From Candidatus Aerophobota bacterium (lineage in GTDB: Bacteria; Chlamydiota; Chlamydiia; Chlamydiales; Simkaniaceae): a stretch of DNA of 64,000 nucleotides. The position numbers and the translations under genes were made by a program. Positions 9,094 to 18,098 of this stretch are shown piece by piece (position 1 is the first letter of the stretch; every line of letters begins with the position of its first letter). The stretch lies in contig NVUK01000006.1 of assembly GCA_002401865.1 (NCBI GenBank), positions 1 to 64,000 on the forward strand, read 5' to 3'. The notes below the pieces were generated by a model. The model was not told the DNA's origin. It worked only from the letters and a program-made list of their open reading frames with translations, and did not search any database.

Positions 9094-9268
9094 TACACCA
9101 CACTTTGATTGCTTATTTTTTTAATAAATTTATTACCCTTTTTTTTAAAGGGTCTATTTTAAAAAAAAAGGGGTTTATTTTTAAACTAGTTAAAAATTAG
9201 TTCTTTAAGAGAATGTTTGTATTTTTTATTTTATGGAGTTACACTCAGTTTAAGGTGGAATTCTATAT

Positions 9269-10552
9269 ATGAAGTTTTTGTATTTACTTTTTTTTTGCTG
9301 TTTTATGCAGCTGCAGGCGGAGCCATTTTCAACGCAAATTGATGCTGAAAGGGCGATTTTAATCAATGCGGAAACGGGCCGGGTATTATTTGAAAAAAGG
9401 GCTTTTGAAAAAGCTTATCCAGCTTCTTTAACGAAGATAGCAACGGCTTTATATGCATTAGAGCAAAACCTTTCTTTAGAAGAAGAGGTTACAGCACATG
9501 CTTCGTGTTTAAAGGTGATGAGTAAGAGTAAAAAGATAGAAAAAGATTACCGTATCAAGCCCTATTTATTAGAGCCAGACGGATCTCATTTTTGGCTTAG
9601 GCGGGGAGAGAAACTTTCTTTATATGATCTACTGTGCGGCGTGATGGTGAAATCTGCGAATGATGCTGCTAATGTAGTAGCATTTCATGCGGGAGGCGGC
9701 TCTATTGAAGCTTTCATGGGGGGGATGAATCACTATTTAAAAACGCTGGGGTGTAAAGACACGCATTTTGTTAATCCCCACGGTTTGCATTATCCGACAC
9801 ATAGCACCACAGCTTATGATATGGCTCAAATAGTAAAAAAGGCGATGAGCAATCCTGATATGATGAGTTTAGCTTCTATAAAGAAATATTATAGACCGAA
9901 AACAAAGATGCAAGGGAAACAAGTTGTTTACAGTTCAAACCGTTTAATGCTTAAGGGCCCTTTTTTTTATGAAAAAGCGCTTGGTATGAAATCAGGTTAT
10001 ATAGAGAACGCACAATATACACTTGCAGCCATTGCTCAAGATGATAGTCGAACACTCATTGCTGTGGTTTTAGGATGTAGCTCCACTCAGGCAAGGTATA
10101 GAGATGTGATCAAACTTTTTGATATGGCATTTGCTGAGGAGAGAGTCAATAGACTGGTGTTTAATAAAAGTGACGCTCTTTTTTCTACAAAGCCGCGCGG
10201 AGCAAAGAAAAGAGTGGATGCACAGCTAGTGAGTAATGTTTTTCTCAATTATTTTCCTTCAGAGAGACAAAATTTTGAAGTGAAAGTGCATTGGAACAAT
10301 GCAGCTCTACCCATTGAGAAAGACCAAGATGTGGGGTATGTGGAACTTTATGAGATAGAGTCGGGCGCGGTGATACATAGAGAACCTTTTTATGCTATGG
10401 ATAGAGTGGTCTCTACCCTTTCTTTCAAAATTAAAAGAGCGCTAGCCCACCCTTTTGAAAGCTCTTTTTCTAGACTGCTTTGGCTAAGTATAATTAGTGC
10501 GGCAGTAGCCGTTTACTTATTGCGTAGAAGAAGGCCTAAGCCTTTTAGATAA
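9269..10552 (+). CDS. dacF: D-alanyl-D-alanine carboxypeptidase (low-molecular-mass PBP)
   Basis: This is a periplasmic penicillin-binding protein of the DacA/C/F family, 427 residues. A signal peptide (MKFLYLLFFCCFMQLQA) is followed by the SxxK nucleophile in PASLTKIATALYAL (Ser about 51), SxN in KSANDAAN (about 131) and the KTG-box variant KSG in GMKSGYIENAQ. A C-terminal hydrophobic anchor and Arg-rich tail (LLWLSIISAAVAVYLLRRRRPK) are present. It trims stem peptides of peptidoglycan, relevant to chlamydial division septum material. Its position after rsbW matches CT551. A GGTGG ribosome site lies 11-15 bases before the ATG. Its 3' end overlaps rsmA tail-to-tail by 36 bases. Confidence 0.93.
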   Translation: MKFLYLLFFCCFMQLQAEPFSTQIDAERAILINAETGRVLFEKRAFEKAYPASLTKIATALYALEQNLSLEEEVTAHASCLKVMSKSKKIEKDYRIKPYLLEPDGSHFWLRRGEKLSLYDLLCGVMVKSANDAANVVAFHAGGGSIEAFMGGMNHYLKTLGCKDTHFVNPHGLHYPTHSTTAYDMAQIVKKAMSNPDMMSLASIKKYYRPKTKMQGKQVVYSSNRLMLKGPFFYEKALGMKSGYIENAQYTLAAIAQDDSRTLIAVVLGCSSTQARYRDVIKLFDMAFAEERVNRLVFNKSDALFSTKPRGAKKRVDAQLVSNVFLNYFPSERQNFEVKVHWNNAALPIEKDQDVGYVELYEIESGAVIHREPFYAMDRVVSTLSFKIKRALAHPFESSFSRLLWLSIISAAVAVYLLRRRRPKPFR

Positions 10553-11365
10553 GGCAGTGAACTGGTCTAAAGTAAGTTCTTGAGGTCTGGCATTTAAGTT
10601 AATGTTCTCATCTTCTAATGCCTTAATTAAATCTTCTTTCAAAAAATGATTTTTCAGTGATGTAGTGAATTTCTTTCTTCTTTGAGCAAAGCTTAAGTGG
10701 ATTATTTGTAGTAAATGGGCGGTGTCTATATCAGGGTTCATCTGTTTAGGTATGAGCTTGATAACGACAGAATCAACGCTGGGCTGTGGGTGGAAGCAGG
10801 AAGGGGCGACGGTGAATGCAATTTTAGCCTCTGAAAACACTTGGGTTAAGAGGGTAAAAGAGCTGTAATTTTTATCGCCACATTTTGCTACCATTCTTTC
10901 TGCAAATTCTTTTTGTACCATCAGTACAATACAAGAAAATAAGTGGGGGAGCTGGATGAGAGTTTTTATAATAATTCCGGTAATTTTGTAAGGGATATTC
11001 GCTACAACTTTAACTTTTTTAGAAAGATCATCTGACTTGAATACCTTTTCTAGGTCAAGGTTCAAGAAGTCGTCTTCTAAGAGAGTGAGACGGTTGTTAT
11101 CAAAGTGTGCTTTAATATGTTTAGAGAGGTTGTGGTCTTTCTCAACAGCTGTAACCAAGCATTCACCGTTTAATAAAGCTTCAGTTAGCGCGCCAAGACC
11201 AGGTCCTATTTCTAAGACTTTATCGCCGGGTTCAATGCTTGCCGTGCGCATAATTTTTTGAAGCACATTGCCATCAACGAGAAAGTTTTGGGATAAAACT
11301 TTTCTGGGGTAGTGGTCTAATTGTTTAAGAAGTGCTTTTACTTCAGATAGTTGAAATAGAGACAT
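10517..11365 (-). CDS. rsmA: 16S rRNA A1518/A1519 dimethyltransferase
   Basis: A 282-residue KsgA/Dim1 family enzyme that dimethylates two adenines in helix 45 of 16S rRNA. LSQNFLVDGNVLQKI marks the N-terminus, LEIGPGLGALTEALL is SAM motif I, and VVANIPYKIT contains the catalytic N-[IL]-P-Y motif IV. The C-terminal helical domain (LSFAQRRKKF) is present. It is separated from the upstream SurA-like gene by only 3 bases, so the two probably share an mRNA. It is convergent with dacF and overlaps its end. Confidence 0.95.
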   Translation of the reverse strand: MSLFQLSEVKALLKQLDHYPRKVLSQNFLVDGNVLQKIMRTASIEPGDKVLEIGPGLGALTEALLNGECLVTAVEKDHNLSKHIKAHFDNNRLTLLEDDFLNLDLEKVFKSDDLSKKVKVVANIPYKITGIIIKTLIQLPHLFSCIVLMVQKEFAERMVAKCGDKNYSSFTLLTQVFSEAKIAFTVAPSCFHPQPSVDSVVIKLIPKQMNPDIDTAHLLQIIHLSFAQRRKKFTTSLKNHFLKEDLIKALEDENINLNARPQELTLDQFTALSKRLRPSSTQ

Positions 11366-11368
11366 AGG

Positions 11369-12445
11369 TTAGAGTAAAAAGAAGGGGTGGTATTGTTTAG
11401 GGAGCTTGATTTTAGAAGCCTCTTTAGAGAAACCAAATTTTTTCTCAAGCCTTGCATCATAGCCTGCTTTTGCTTTCTCAAAGGCTGTGTTCATAAGATC
11501 TTGTCTAAGCGTTTCATGCATGGAGTTAAAGCTGTTTGGTAGTTCTTCGTCTACTTTAATCAGATGAAAAATTCTACACACTTCAGATTTTGTATATTTG
11601 CTAAATTGTGTGCATGGTGATGAAAAAGAATTTTCATTTAAAGAGGAGAGGATCGATTTATATTGGGAAGATAACTCTTTTGGCTCTTTGTTGAATTGCT
11701 CAGAGATAGTAATAGCTACTCCTGGATGGGCGTTTGTCAATTTATCTTGAACTTGCTCAAGGCTGAGTTTTTCATGCCCTAAAAGTGTACGCGCCTCGTC
11801 TCCAATGGAGACAGCCTTCTCTTTATCGGTAGAACGGATAGAGAGAACTTGGTATAAATAGTGCTCTTTAGGAGGAGTTTTTTCTAGATAAGCGGTGTAA
11901 GCTGTTTGTACTTTTTCAGGTGTTACATATTGAGACGCGGGAAATCCCACGTTAAACCCAAGTAGTTTTTGGCATATAAGCTCTTTTTTAAGCATGTTTT
12001 TTGCCTCTTCATAGTTTAGCGATACTTTGTCTAAATTAACCATGATATTAGGGCCAAAACGGTTGAGCATCTCTTGGCGTACTTCTCCGTCACCAATTTC
12101 AATCTCTCTCTTCTCAGCATCTAACAAGATCAATTCTTCAATAATCATGTCATCGAGTGCAGGTTTCCAGCGTGCTTGATAGAATTGATATTTTTCTTCT
12201 GTTAAAGGAGTGTATTCAGGGTCATAATCGTAAAATTGTAGGTCGAGTTTTTTTACAACATCAAATAAGGAAATTACTTTTCCGTTTACTTTCGCTAAGG
12301 GGCGGTTATTAATAACTAAGCGTACTTTCCGTTCGTTTAAAGCGGAGGGAGATTGGTCTAATCCGTAGGCATCTCCTATTTGTCCGAAAGCAAGGGTGGA
12401 AAAAAACAAGGGGAGGGTTAGTAAAAAGCTGAAATTTCGTTGCAT
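11369..12445 (-). CDS. SurA-like periplasmic chaperone / parvulin-type prolyl isomerase
   Basis: A 358-residue exported protein. The signal peptide MQRNFSFLLTLPLFFSTLAFG precedes the SurA N-terminal pattern (AKVNGKVISLFDVVKKLDL, DDMIIEELILLDAEKREIEIGDGEV, with regular amphipathic helices). A C-terminal region with weak PPIase character (YLYQVLSIRS..., VCRIFHLIKVDEE) follows. Such proteins escort outer-membrane proteins through the periplasm. The parvulin active site is not clearly conserved, so it may be a chaperone only. It lies between the methyltransferase gene and rsmA, all on the minus strand; a hypothetical gene in this slot next to ksgA occurs in Chlamydia (CT355). Confidence 0.75.
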   Translation of the reverse strand: MQRNFSFLLTLPLFFSTLAFGQIGDAYGLDQSPSALNERKVRLVINNRPLAKVNGKVISLFDVVKKLDLQFYDYDPEYTPLTEEKYQFYQARWKPALDDMIIEELILLDAEKREIEIGDGEVRQEMLNRFGPNIMVNLDKVSLNYEEAKNMLKKELICQKLLGFNVGFPASQYVTPEKVQTAYTAYLEKTPPKEHYLYQVLSIRSTDKEKAVSIGDEARTLLGHEKLSLEQVQDKLTNAHPGVAITISEQFNKEPKELSSQYKSILSSLNENSFSSPCTQFSKYTKSEVCRIFHLIKVDEELPNSFNSMHETLRQDLMNTAFEKAKAGYDARLEKKFGFSKEASKIKLPKQYHPFFLL

Positions 12446-12466
12446 AGTTTTAGTCCTTTTAATTAG

Positions 12467-13588
12467 TTATCTTCCAAGTACCGCGCAAAAGAAACCATCC
12501 ATTCCGCCATGGGTCGGTAAGCTTCTAAAGGGTTCTTGTAATAGTTTCAAGCCATGTGTTTTTTCAAAAAAAGCGATTTGCTCATCATTTTCCTCTTTAA
12601 AAACACTGCATGTCGCGTACACTATCTTCCCATTTGGGTGCAAAAAATGCAATGCGTTTCCAAAAATAAGGCGCTGGCTTTGTATAAGGTTATCTATATC
12701 ATTTTGACAAAGCTTCCATTTTATTTCAGGATTCCTTCTCAGCGTACCACTTCCTGAGCAAGGGACATCTAGAAGAATCCAGTCCATTTTCTTTTCAAAG
12801 CGTTTCTTTTTTAATGTCTTGGTAGAGGTGAGTTGTATATTTTGTACCCCCGCTCGTTTTAGCCTTAGTTTAGCACTGTCTAGAGCGTACTCTCTTATGT
12901 CGTGTAAATAAATTTGCCCTTTCCCTTCCATCTTATGTGCAAAAGCCAAAGTCTTTCCTCCCGCTCCTGCGCAATAATCGAGCACGTGATCTCCTTTTTT
13001 GACATCCATTAGCTCTGCAATCAGCTGACTCCCCTCATCTTGGATTTCAAAATGGCCTTCCTTAAATGTGTCCCAAGAGAAAAAATTCATTTTTTTTGGA
13101 AAAATAACACCTAGTTTTGACATTTTTGTCGGCATCACTCCATCTTCTTTATAGGTTTCTAAAAATTGTTGCCTGGATGTTTTGTCTGGGTTAATTCTTA
13201 CAGTAACAGGGGCTATCCCATTCGATATGTAGCAAAACTCATGCCCCACGTTTACATCTAGGGCTTGCGTTAGTTTGTCATACAGGAATTTCGGAAAACT
13301 TACTTGTACATGCGGAGGTGTTTGTCTAATTAGATCTGAGGGTATAGAGTTTAGTTTTAATGTTGTAGCGAGTCTGTTTTCCCAAGAAAAAGGTTTGGGG
13401 CAAAAAAAGTCGATTAATCCTTTTTGCTTAATCATAGTATAGAGTGTTTCACAAATATTTTTTCTGTCGTGGCTACCAATTGCATGGTGCTCGCGGAAAT
13501 ATCGACGTAAAAAACTGTCCATTGGAGAAGGAGAATCCTCATGACTTTTTAAAATAGTGAGGATGTGGTGTTTGATAAATCTTTTCAT
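12467..13588 (-). CDS. RsmB/NOL1/NOP2-family rRNA (cytosine-5) methyltransferase
   Basis: A 373-residue SAM-dependent RNA m5C methyltransferase. An N-terminal NusB/RNA-binding-like part (about 1-150) leads into motif I VLDYCAGAGGKTLAFAHKM (about 200), motif IV LDVPCSGSGTLRRNPEIKWK with the PC(S)GSG cysteine, and motif VI IVYATCSVFKEEND with the catalytic TCS cysteine. It is shorter than E. coli RsmB (429 aa), so the exact target base (C967 of 16S rRNA or another) is uncertain. It is the first gene of the minus-strand run leading to the SurA-like gene and rsmA. Confidence 0.88.
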   Translation of the reverse strand: MKRFIKHHILTILKSHEDSPSPMDSFLRRYFREHHAIGSHDRKNICETLYTMIKQKGLIDFFCPKPFSWENRLATTLKLNSIPSDLIRQTPPHVQVSFPKFLYDKLTQALDVNVGHEFCYISNGIAPVTVRINPDKTSRQQFLETYKEDGVMPTKMSKLGVIFPKKMNFFSWDTFKEGHFEIQDEGSQLIAELMDVKKGDHVLDYCAGAGGKTLAFAHKMEGKGQIYLHDIREYALDSAKLRLKRAGVQNIQLTSTKTLKKKRFEKKMDWILLDVPCSGSGTLRRNPEIKWKLCQNDIDNLIQSQRLIFGNALHFLHPNGKIVYATCSVFKEENDEQIAFFEKTHGLKLLQEPFRSLPTHGGMDGFFCAVLGR

Positions 13589-13655
13589 GGGTATCCATTG
13601 TTTAATACGTGATAAGAGGTTTCTATTTTACCCTTTTTTGGTTAAGAAATCAATT

Positions 13656-13686
13656 TTGAAATTCTTTATGCTTCTTTTCGTATAAA
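13656..13686 (+). promoter_or_regulatory. Possible promoter of the DoxX-like gene/lnt
   Basis: TTGAAA at 13656-13661 and TATAAA at 13681-13686 have a long 19-bp spacer in the divergent intergenic region. The hexamers are good but the spacing is not ideal. Confidence 0.35.
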
Positions 13687-13715
13687 ATAAAATTTCAATC
13701 ATGTATTAGGTGATT

Positions 13716-14171
13716 ATGAACCGTTCAAAAAATACTTTTTATTTTATTATACGCTTGTGCCTGCTCCTATTTTTCTTTGTTTCGGCAGCGCATACGTTTT
13801 TTGCCTGGGATGAACTGACAACGGGTGTAACGTCGCTACTTTGTCACTGGTTCGCCTATCTTCAAGAATGGGCATCTCTGAGTAAGATTGTAGAATATTT
13901 TATCAACCAGGTACCCGCTCTGCTCGCTATAGGCCTCTTTTTGCAGATTATAGGCGCTTTATCAGTCCTCTTTATGGTGGCTCCTAGATTTGGCGCTACT
14001 TGTTTATTGCTTGTTTTAATTCCTACCACGTTCGTTTATCACCCTTTTTGGTTTCAAATAGGGGAGGCTTACTACTCGGAGTTAATTACTTTTTTGAAAA
14101 ATCTCTCTTTAATTGCTTTGTATATTTTGGTAGCATGTAGACCTTATGTACTTGGTCAATACAAAAAATAA
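13716..14171 (+). CDS. DoxX-like small integral membrane protein
   Basis: About 151 residues with four hydrophobic helices (FIIRLCLLLFFFVSAAHTFF; a central helix around ALLAIGLFLQIIGALSVLFM; ATCLLLVLIPTTFVYHPFWF; LSLIALYILVACRPYVLG). The topology and the FVYHPFW segment fit the DoxX/DoxD-like family, whose role is unclear (quinone- or redox-linked in some species). I chose ATG 13716 over the GTG at 13710 because AGG at 13708-13710 then sits at a normal distance. The end overlaps lnt by 26 bases, so the two are coupled. Confidence 0.6.
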   Translation: MNRSKNTFYFIIRLCLLLFFFVSAAHTFFAWDELTTGVTSLLCHWFAYLQEWASLSKIVEYFINQVPALLAIGLFLQIIGALSVLFMVAPRFGATCLLLVLIPTTFVYHPFWFQIGEAYYSELITFLKNLSLIALYILVACRPYVLGQYKK

Positions 14172-15855
14172 TCTTCTTGTAAGAGCAAAAGTAGAAGTAT
14201 TGAACTTACTGCTTTTTTTCTTGAGTCTCGCTATTTTTGTTTTTGCCAGGCCTTATTTAAGCACTTTTTTTTGTCATTGTGCCAGCTTTTTTGGTATGGG
14301 GCTATTTTTCTATAGCATACGTCACGTAGAGCTGAAAAAATATAGGTTTTTAATCGGTGTAGCCTGGTTTTTTTGTGTACAAGCGGCGCTGTTGAATTGG
14401 CTTGCAACACCCGATTATCAAGGCTTCTATGTGTATGGCCTACATAGCATTTTATGCTTACTGCTAGCTGTGCAGTTTGGCTTATTGATCCTATTTTTGC
14501 CGCGTCAATCGGTGAGTTGGAAACAAGTTTTTTTCTTAAGTTCTTTATGGACACTTTTTGAGTGGAGTCGTTTATTTTTTTTATGTGGGTTTATTTGGAA
14601 TCCTGTAGGACTTACTTTGACTGCAAGTGTATATACAGCGCAATTAGCGGCTTTTTTTGGCGTGTATGGACTTTCATGGTGCGTTATGTTTTTCAACCTT
14701 GTGTTTTACAAAAGTTTAATGCAGAAGAAGTTGAAAAATATAGGGGTGTGGCTGCTATTCTGCTGCATACCTATTTTTGTAAGTTTTTGCTATATCAGCG
14801 TACAAAAACAAGTTTTAGCCAAACAAAAGGGCTCATCATTAAAAATAGCTTTGGTTCAGACTGCAATTTATCCGGCGGAAAAAAACTTGTTTATGGAGCG
14901 TAAAGATCAATTTGTTAATCCTTATGTGCAGTGGCAAAGGATAGGGCAAACGTTGCAAAATAAGCAGCAAAAGAGTTTTGATTTAATTGTTTTACCCGAA
15001 GCTGCAGTCTCTTTTTCTGCCAAGGCGTGTGTTTATACATATGATGAGGCTAAAAAAATTGTAGCTGGCTGGGCCTCGAACCCTTTAGATTCACGAGAGC
15101 TTTTAACCTACCCTTATGCACAAAAAGAGATGCAGGAGGGCCAAATTTTTTGGAGAGTAAATAATTTGTTTTTTGCTAAAATGCTTGCACTTTGTTTTGA
15201 TTCTGAGGTGATTATTGGTTTAGAAGAATCTGTTTGGGGCGGCGGGGGCGATAGCTATGCTTCGGCATTTTTTATTCAGAAGGACAAGGCCGTACCTATG
15301 CGTTATGATAAGAGAGTTCTTTTGCCTGTAGCAGAATATTTGCCAGGAGAAATTTTACGTTCACTTGCGCTGCGCTATGGAATGACGGGTTTTTTTACGC
15401 ATGGAAACGAGGCGGGAGTGTTTGAGGGGAAAGGGCGCTATTTTCCTACTATTTGTTATGAGGAGTGTTTTGGAGATAAGGTGAGGCAAGGGAAAAAAGA
15501 GGGAGGTAATCTTTTGGTTAATTTAAGCAACGATGCCTGGTATCCTCATTCTAGGCTTAATTATACGCATTTTGATCATGGTAGAGTGCGTTCGATAGAA
15601 AATGGTGTGTATCAAGTTCGAGCGTGTAATACAGGAGTAACTGCTGCCCTGGATCCTTTTGGACGTGTGGTAGGAGAACTTAAAGGGGTTGGTGGCTCTT
15701 GTGATAATCTTCGAGATGCTTTGGTGGTGCATATTCCGAGCAAGCATGTGAATACACTTTATGCGCGTTTTGGTGATGCATGGATTGTGGCTATATGTTT
15801 GTCCATACTTGTTTTTTTCTTGCTTAATGGTTTGTTTAAAAGGAAAAAGACTTGA
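14146..15855 (+). CDS. lnt: Apolipoprotein N-acyltransferase
   Basis: A 569-residue inner-membrane enzyme that adds the third acyl chain to lipoproteins. The N-terminal 220 residues form several transmembrane helices. The periplasmic nitrilase-like domain shows the catalytic triad in context: Glu in IVLPEAAVSF (about 280), Lys in YDKRVLLPVAEYLPGE (about 388) and Cys in FPTICYEECFGD (about 440). LVNLSNDAWYP, typical of Lnt, follows. A C-terminal helix (IVAICLSILVFFLLNG) closes the protein. The same gene (cutE) precedes lpxC in C. trachomatis. Some upstream membrane region is longer than in E. coli Lnt (512 aa). Confidence 0.93.
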   Translation: MYLVNTKNNLLVRAKVEVLNLLLFFLSLAIFVFARPYLSTFFCHCASFFGMGLFFYSIRHVELKKYRFLIGVAWFFCVQAALLNWLATPDYQGFYVYGLHSILCLLLAVQFGLLILFLPRQSVSWKQVFFLSSLWTLFEWSRLFFLCGFIWNPVGLTLTASVYTAQLAAFFGVYGLSWCVMFFNLVFYKSLMQKKLKNIGVWLLFCCIPIFVSFCYISVQKQVLAKQKGSSLKIALVQTAIYPAEKNLFMERKDQFVNPYVQWQRIGQTLQNKQQKSFDLIVLPEAAVSFSAKACVYTYDEAKKIVAGWASNPLDSRELLTYPYAQKEMQEGQIFWRVNNLFFAKMLALCFDSEVIIGLEESVWGGGGDSYASAFFIQKDKAVPMRYDKRVLLPVAEYLPGEILRSLALRYGMTGFFTHGNEAGVFEGKGRYFPTICYEECFGDKVRQGKKEGGNLLVNLSNDAWYPHSRLNYTHFDHGRVRSIENGVYQVRACNTGVTAALDPFGRVVGELKGVGGSCDNLRDALVVHIPSKHVNTLYARFGDAWIVAICLSILVFFLLNGLFKRKKT

Positions 15856-15932
15856 TCTTAAATAAACGATCTTTCTAATCTGTAAGATTAATATAAATCT
15901 CAGTTTTTCACCGAAAAAAAAGGAATGTCTGT

Positions 15933-16826
15933 ATGTCAGCTGTAGATGAACACGCCTCGTCCTCACGTCACGCAAGGACAATAAAAAGAGAAGTAGGTCT
16001 CGAAGGTCTTGGTCTCTTTACTGGGGAAAAAGTCTGTTTAAAGTTAAAACCAGCGGAAGAGGGTGCGGGAATCTTTTTCACACGGACAGATTTGCCGGGA
16101 AATCCTAGATTGCAGGCATCTATCGATAATGTGATTGATACACCCAGGTGTACCATTTTAGGCTGTAAAGAATTTCAAATTCAAACCGTTGAACATGTAC
16201 TTTCCGCGATTAAAGCGTATAACATTGATAACATAGAAATTGAAGTGAATGGTTCAGAAGTACCTAGCTGTGATGGTTCAGCCTTTCCCTTTGTAGAGCT
16301 GATTGAGAATGCGGGGGTTGTTTCCCAAAGGGGGCTTAAGAAAGTTTTTCACTTAGATAGTCCCGTGTTTTGGACGAAAGGAAACGTACAACTCGTGGCT
16401 TTACCTTCCGAAGAGTTCCGTATTAGTTACACGCTTAGCTATCCTAATTCAGACTCAGATATTTTAAAGGCGCAGTTTTATACTATCCATCTTAACGAAG
16501 CCAGTTATAAAGAAGAGATCGCTAAAGCGCGCACATTTTCTCCTTATGATGAGGTAGTCCCTTTAATAGAGGCTGGCAAGATTAAAGGTGGAAGATTGGA
16601 TAATGCTGTTATTATTAAGGGTAATAAGATTTTAAATCCTGAGGGCGTTAGATATGAAGATGAGATGGTAAGGCATAAGATTTTGGATCTTGTTGGAGAT
16701 TTGTGTTTGATGCAGCACTGTTTTTTAGCACATGTTATAGCGATCCGTTCAGGCCATTTTTCTAACACATCTTTTGCCAAAGAGTTAATAAATCATTTTG
16801 ATATGGAGATGGCTAGACATGGATGA
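15933..16826 (+). CDS. lpxC: UDP-3-O-acyl-N-acetylglucosamine deacetylase
   Basis: The committed zinc-dependent step of lipid A synthesis, 297 residues. The family start TIKREVGLEGLGLFTGEKV, zinc ligand in QTVEHVLSAI (His about 81) and the second zinc motif HKILDLVGDL (His and Asp about 248-252) are present. The general-acid His lies in HVIAIRSGHFSN. The ATG at 15933 follows an AAGGAA ribosome site by about 8 bases. The stop codon overlaps the fabZ start (ATG at 16819), indicating tight coupling in the lpxC-fabZ-lpxA-fmt operon. Confidence 0.96.
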   Translation: MSAVDEHASSSRHARTIKREVGLEGLGLFTGEKVCLKLKPAEEGAGIFFTRTDLPGNPRLQASIDNVIDTPRCTILGCKEFQIQTVEHVLSAIKAYNIDNIEIEVNGSEVPSCDGSAFPFVELIENAGVVSQRGLKKVFHLDSPVFWTKGNVQLVALPSEEFRISYTLSYPNSDSDILKAQFYTIHLNEASYKEEIAKARTFSPYDEVVPLIEAGKIKGGRLDNAVIIKGNKILNPEGVRYEDEMVRHKILDLVGDLCLMQHCFLAHVIAIRSGHFSNTSFAKELINHFDMEMARHG

Positions 16827-17283
16827 GTATGATTTAAGTCGTCCCGTTTTAGATGTCAAACAAGTGATGAAAATTTTACCGCACAGGTATCCTTTTCTTC
16901 TTGTGGACAAGGTAGTGCACCTTGACCTTGAGAAAGGAGAGATAGTAGGAGTCAAAGGGTTGACGATGAATGAGCTGTTTTTTCAAGGCCATTTTCCGGG
17001 AGCGCCTATTATGCCGGGCGTTTTAATTATTGAAGCTCTTGCGCAAGCTGGGGGTATTTTAATCCATCGGAAAGGTTTTCAAAAGAAAACGGCGCTACTA
17101 TTAAAGGTAGAAGGCGCAAAATTTCGCAATCCTGTACTGCCCGGAGATTTGTTGTTTTTACATGTCACATCGATCCATTTGAGTGCAAGAGGGGGCAAAG
17201 TTGCGGCTAAGGCTATGGTAAATAATAAACTGGCAGCTGAGGCACAAATCTCTTATGCCCTAGCTGACATGGAGTCGGTGTAA
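16819..17283 (+). CDS. fabZ: 3-hydroxyacyl-ACP dehydratase
   Basis: A 154-residue hot-dog fold dehydratase of type II fatty acid synthesis. MKILPHRYPFLLVDKV is the family start and FFQGHFPGAPIMPGVLIIEALAQAGG carries the catalytic His and Glu. I chose the ATG at 16819 (MDEYDLSRP) rather than the in-frame ATG at 16798, which lies deep in lpxC. The gene overlaps lpxC by 8 bases and is followed after 12 bases by lpxA, so the supply of 3-hydroxyacyl chains for lipid A is co-transcribed with its users. Confidence 0.95.
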   Translation: MDEYDLSRPVLDVKQVMKILPHRYPFLLVDKVVHLDLEKGEIVGVKGLTMNELFFQGHFPGAPIMPGVLIIEALAQAGGILIHRKGFQKKTALLLKVEGAKFRNPVLPGDLLFLHVTSIHLSARGGKVAAKAMVNNKLAAEAQISYALADMESV

Positions 17284-17295
17284 TTAGAGGACAAG

Positions 17296-18081
17296 ATGAG
17301 TGAGATAAGTAACCTAGCCTATGTTGAGAAGGGAGCGAAAATAGGTGAGGGTGTTGTCATAGAGCCTTTTGCTGTGGTTAAGAAAAATGTTATTTTAAGA
17401 GACAGGGTATGTATTAAATCGCATGCTTATGTGGAAGGGTATACGGAAATAGGCGAGGACAGTGTTGTTTGGCCTGGCGCTAGTGTTGGAGCAAAACCTC
17501 AAGATTTAAAATTCAAAGGGGAAAAAACGTATGTCAAAATTGGTAAAAACACAGAAATCCGCGAGTTTGTAACGGTTAATTCTTCGTGTGGCGAAGGGAC
17601 AACGGTGTCTATTGGAGACAATACATTGATTATGGCTTATTGCCATGTGGCCCATAACTGCGAGATAGGATCAAACGTAATCATAGCTAACAATGTACAG
17701 CTTGCTGGTCATGTGACGGTGGATGATTATGCTATCATAGGGGGAATGACTCCTGTGCATCAATTTGTAAGAATTGGTAAACACTCTATGGTGGGTGGTA
17801 TGAGTAGGGTTTCTTATGATGTGCCTCCGTTTACACTTGGTTCAGGTGTTCCTTATAAAATTAGAGGTTTGAATATTATAGGTCTTAAAAGAAGGGCTTT
17901 TTCTTTAGAAAGAAGAGTTGCTCTGACGGAGGCTTTCAAAATAGTATATAGGACAGAAGGTTCATTTGCCGATAGAATTCATGGGCTTTCAGCCATCATA
18001 TCGCCCTCAGAAGATGTGCAACATTGGATCGATTTTTGCAAATCTTCAAAACGTGGTCTAATTGATATTAGTCCAGAATAG
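17296..18081 (+). CDS. lpxA: Acyl-ACP--UDP-GlcNAc O-acyltransferase
   Basis: The first acyltransferase of lipid A synthesis, 261 residues. A left-handed beta-helix of hexapeptide repeats (AKIGEGVVIEPFAVV, VSIGDNTLIMAYCHVAHNCEIG) carries the catalytic His in CHVAHNC. The C-terminal helical domain starts GLNIIGLKRRAFSLERR. The AGAGGA ribosome site precedes the ATG. Length and repeats are typical of LpxA. Confidence 0.95.
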   Translation: MSEISNLAYVEKGAKIGEGVVIEPFAVVKKNVILRDRVCIKSHAYVEGYTEIGEDSVVWPGASVGAKPQDLKFKGEKTYVKIGKNTEIREFVTVNSSCGEGTTVSIGDNTLIMAYCHVAHNCEIGSNVIIANNVQLAGHVTVDDYAIIGGMTPVHQFVRIGKHSMVGGMSRVSYDVPPFTLGSGVPYKIRGLNIIGLKRRAFSLERRVALTEAFKIVYRTEGSFADRIHGLSAIISPSEDVQHWIDFCKSSKRGLIDISPE

Positions 18082-18098
18082 ATTCAGAGTAAAAAAAA

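Noticed and set aside
15523-15981. 152-codon minus-strand ORF opposite lnt and lpxC.
   Set aside because: It overlaps two certain genes on the other strand and shows no domain.
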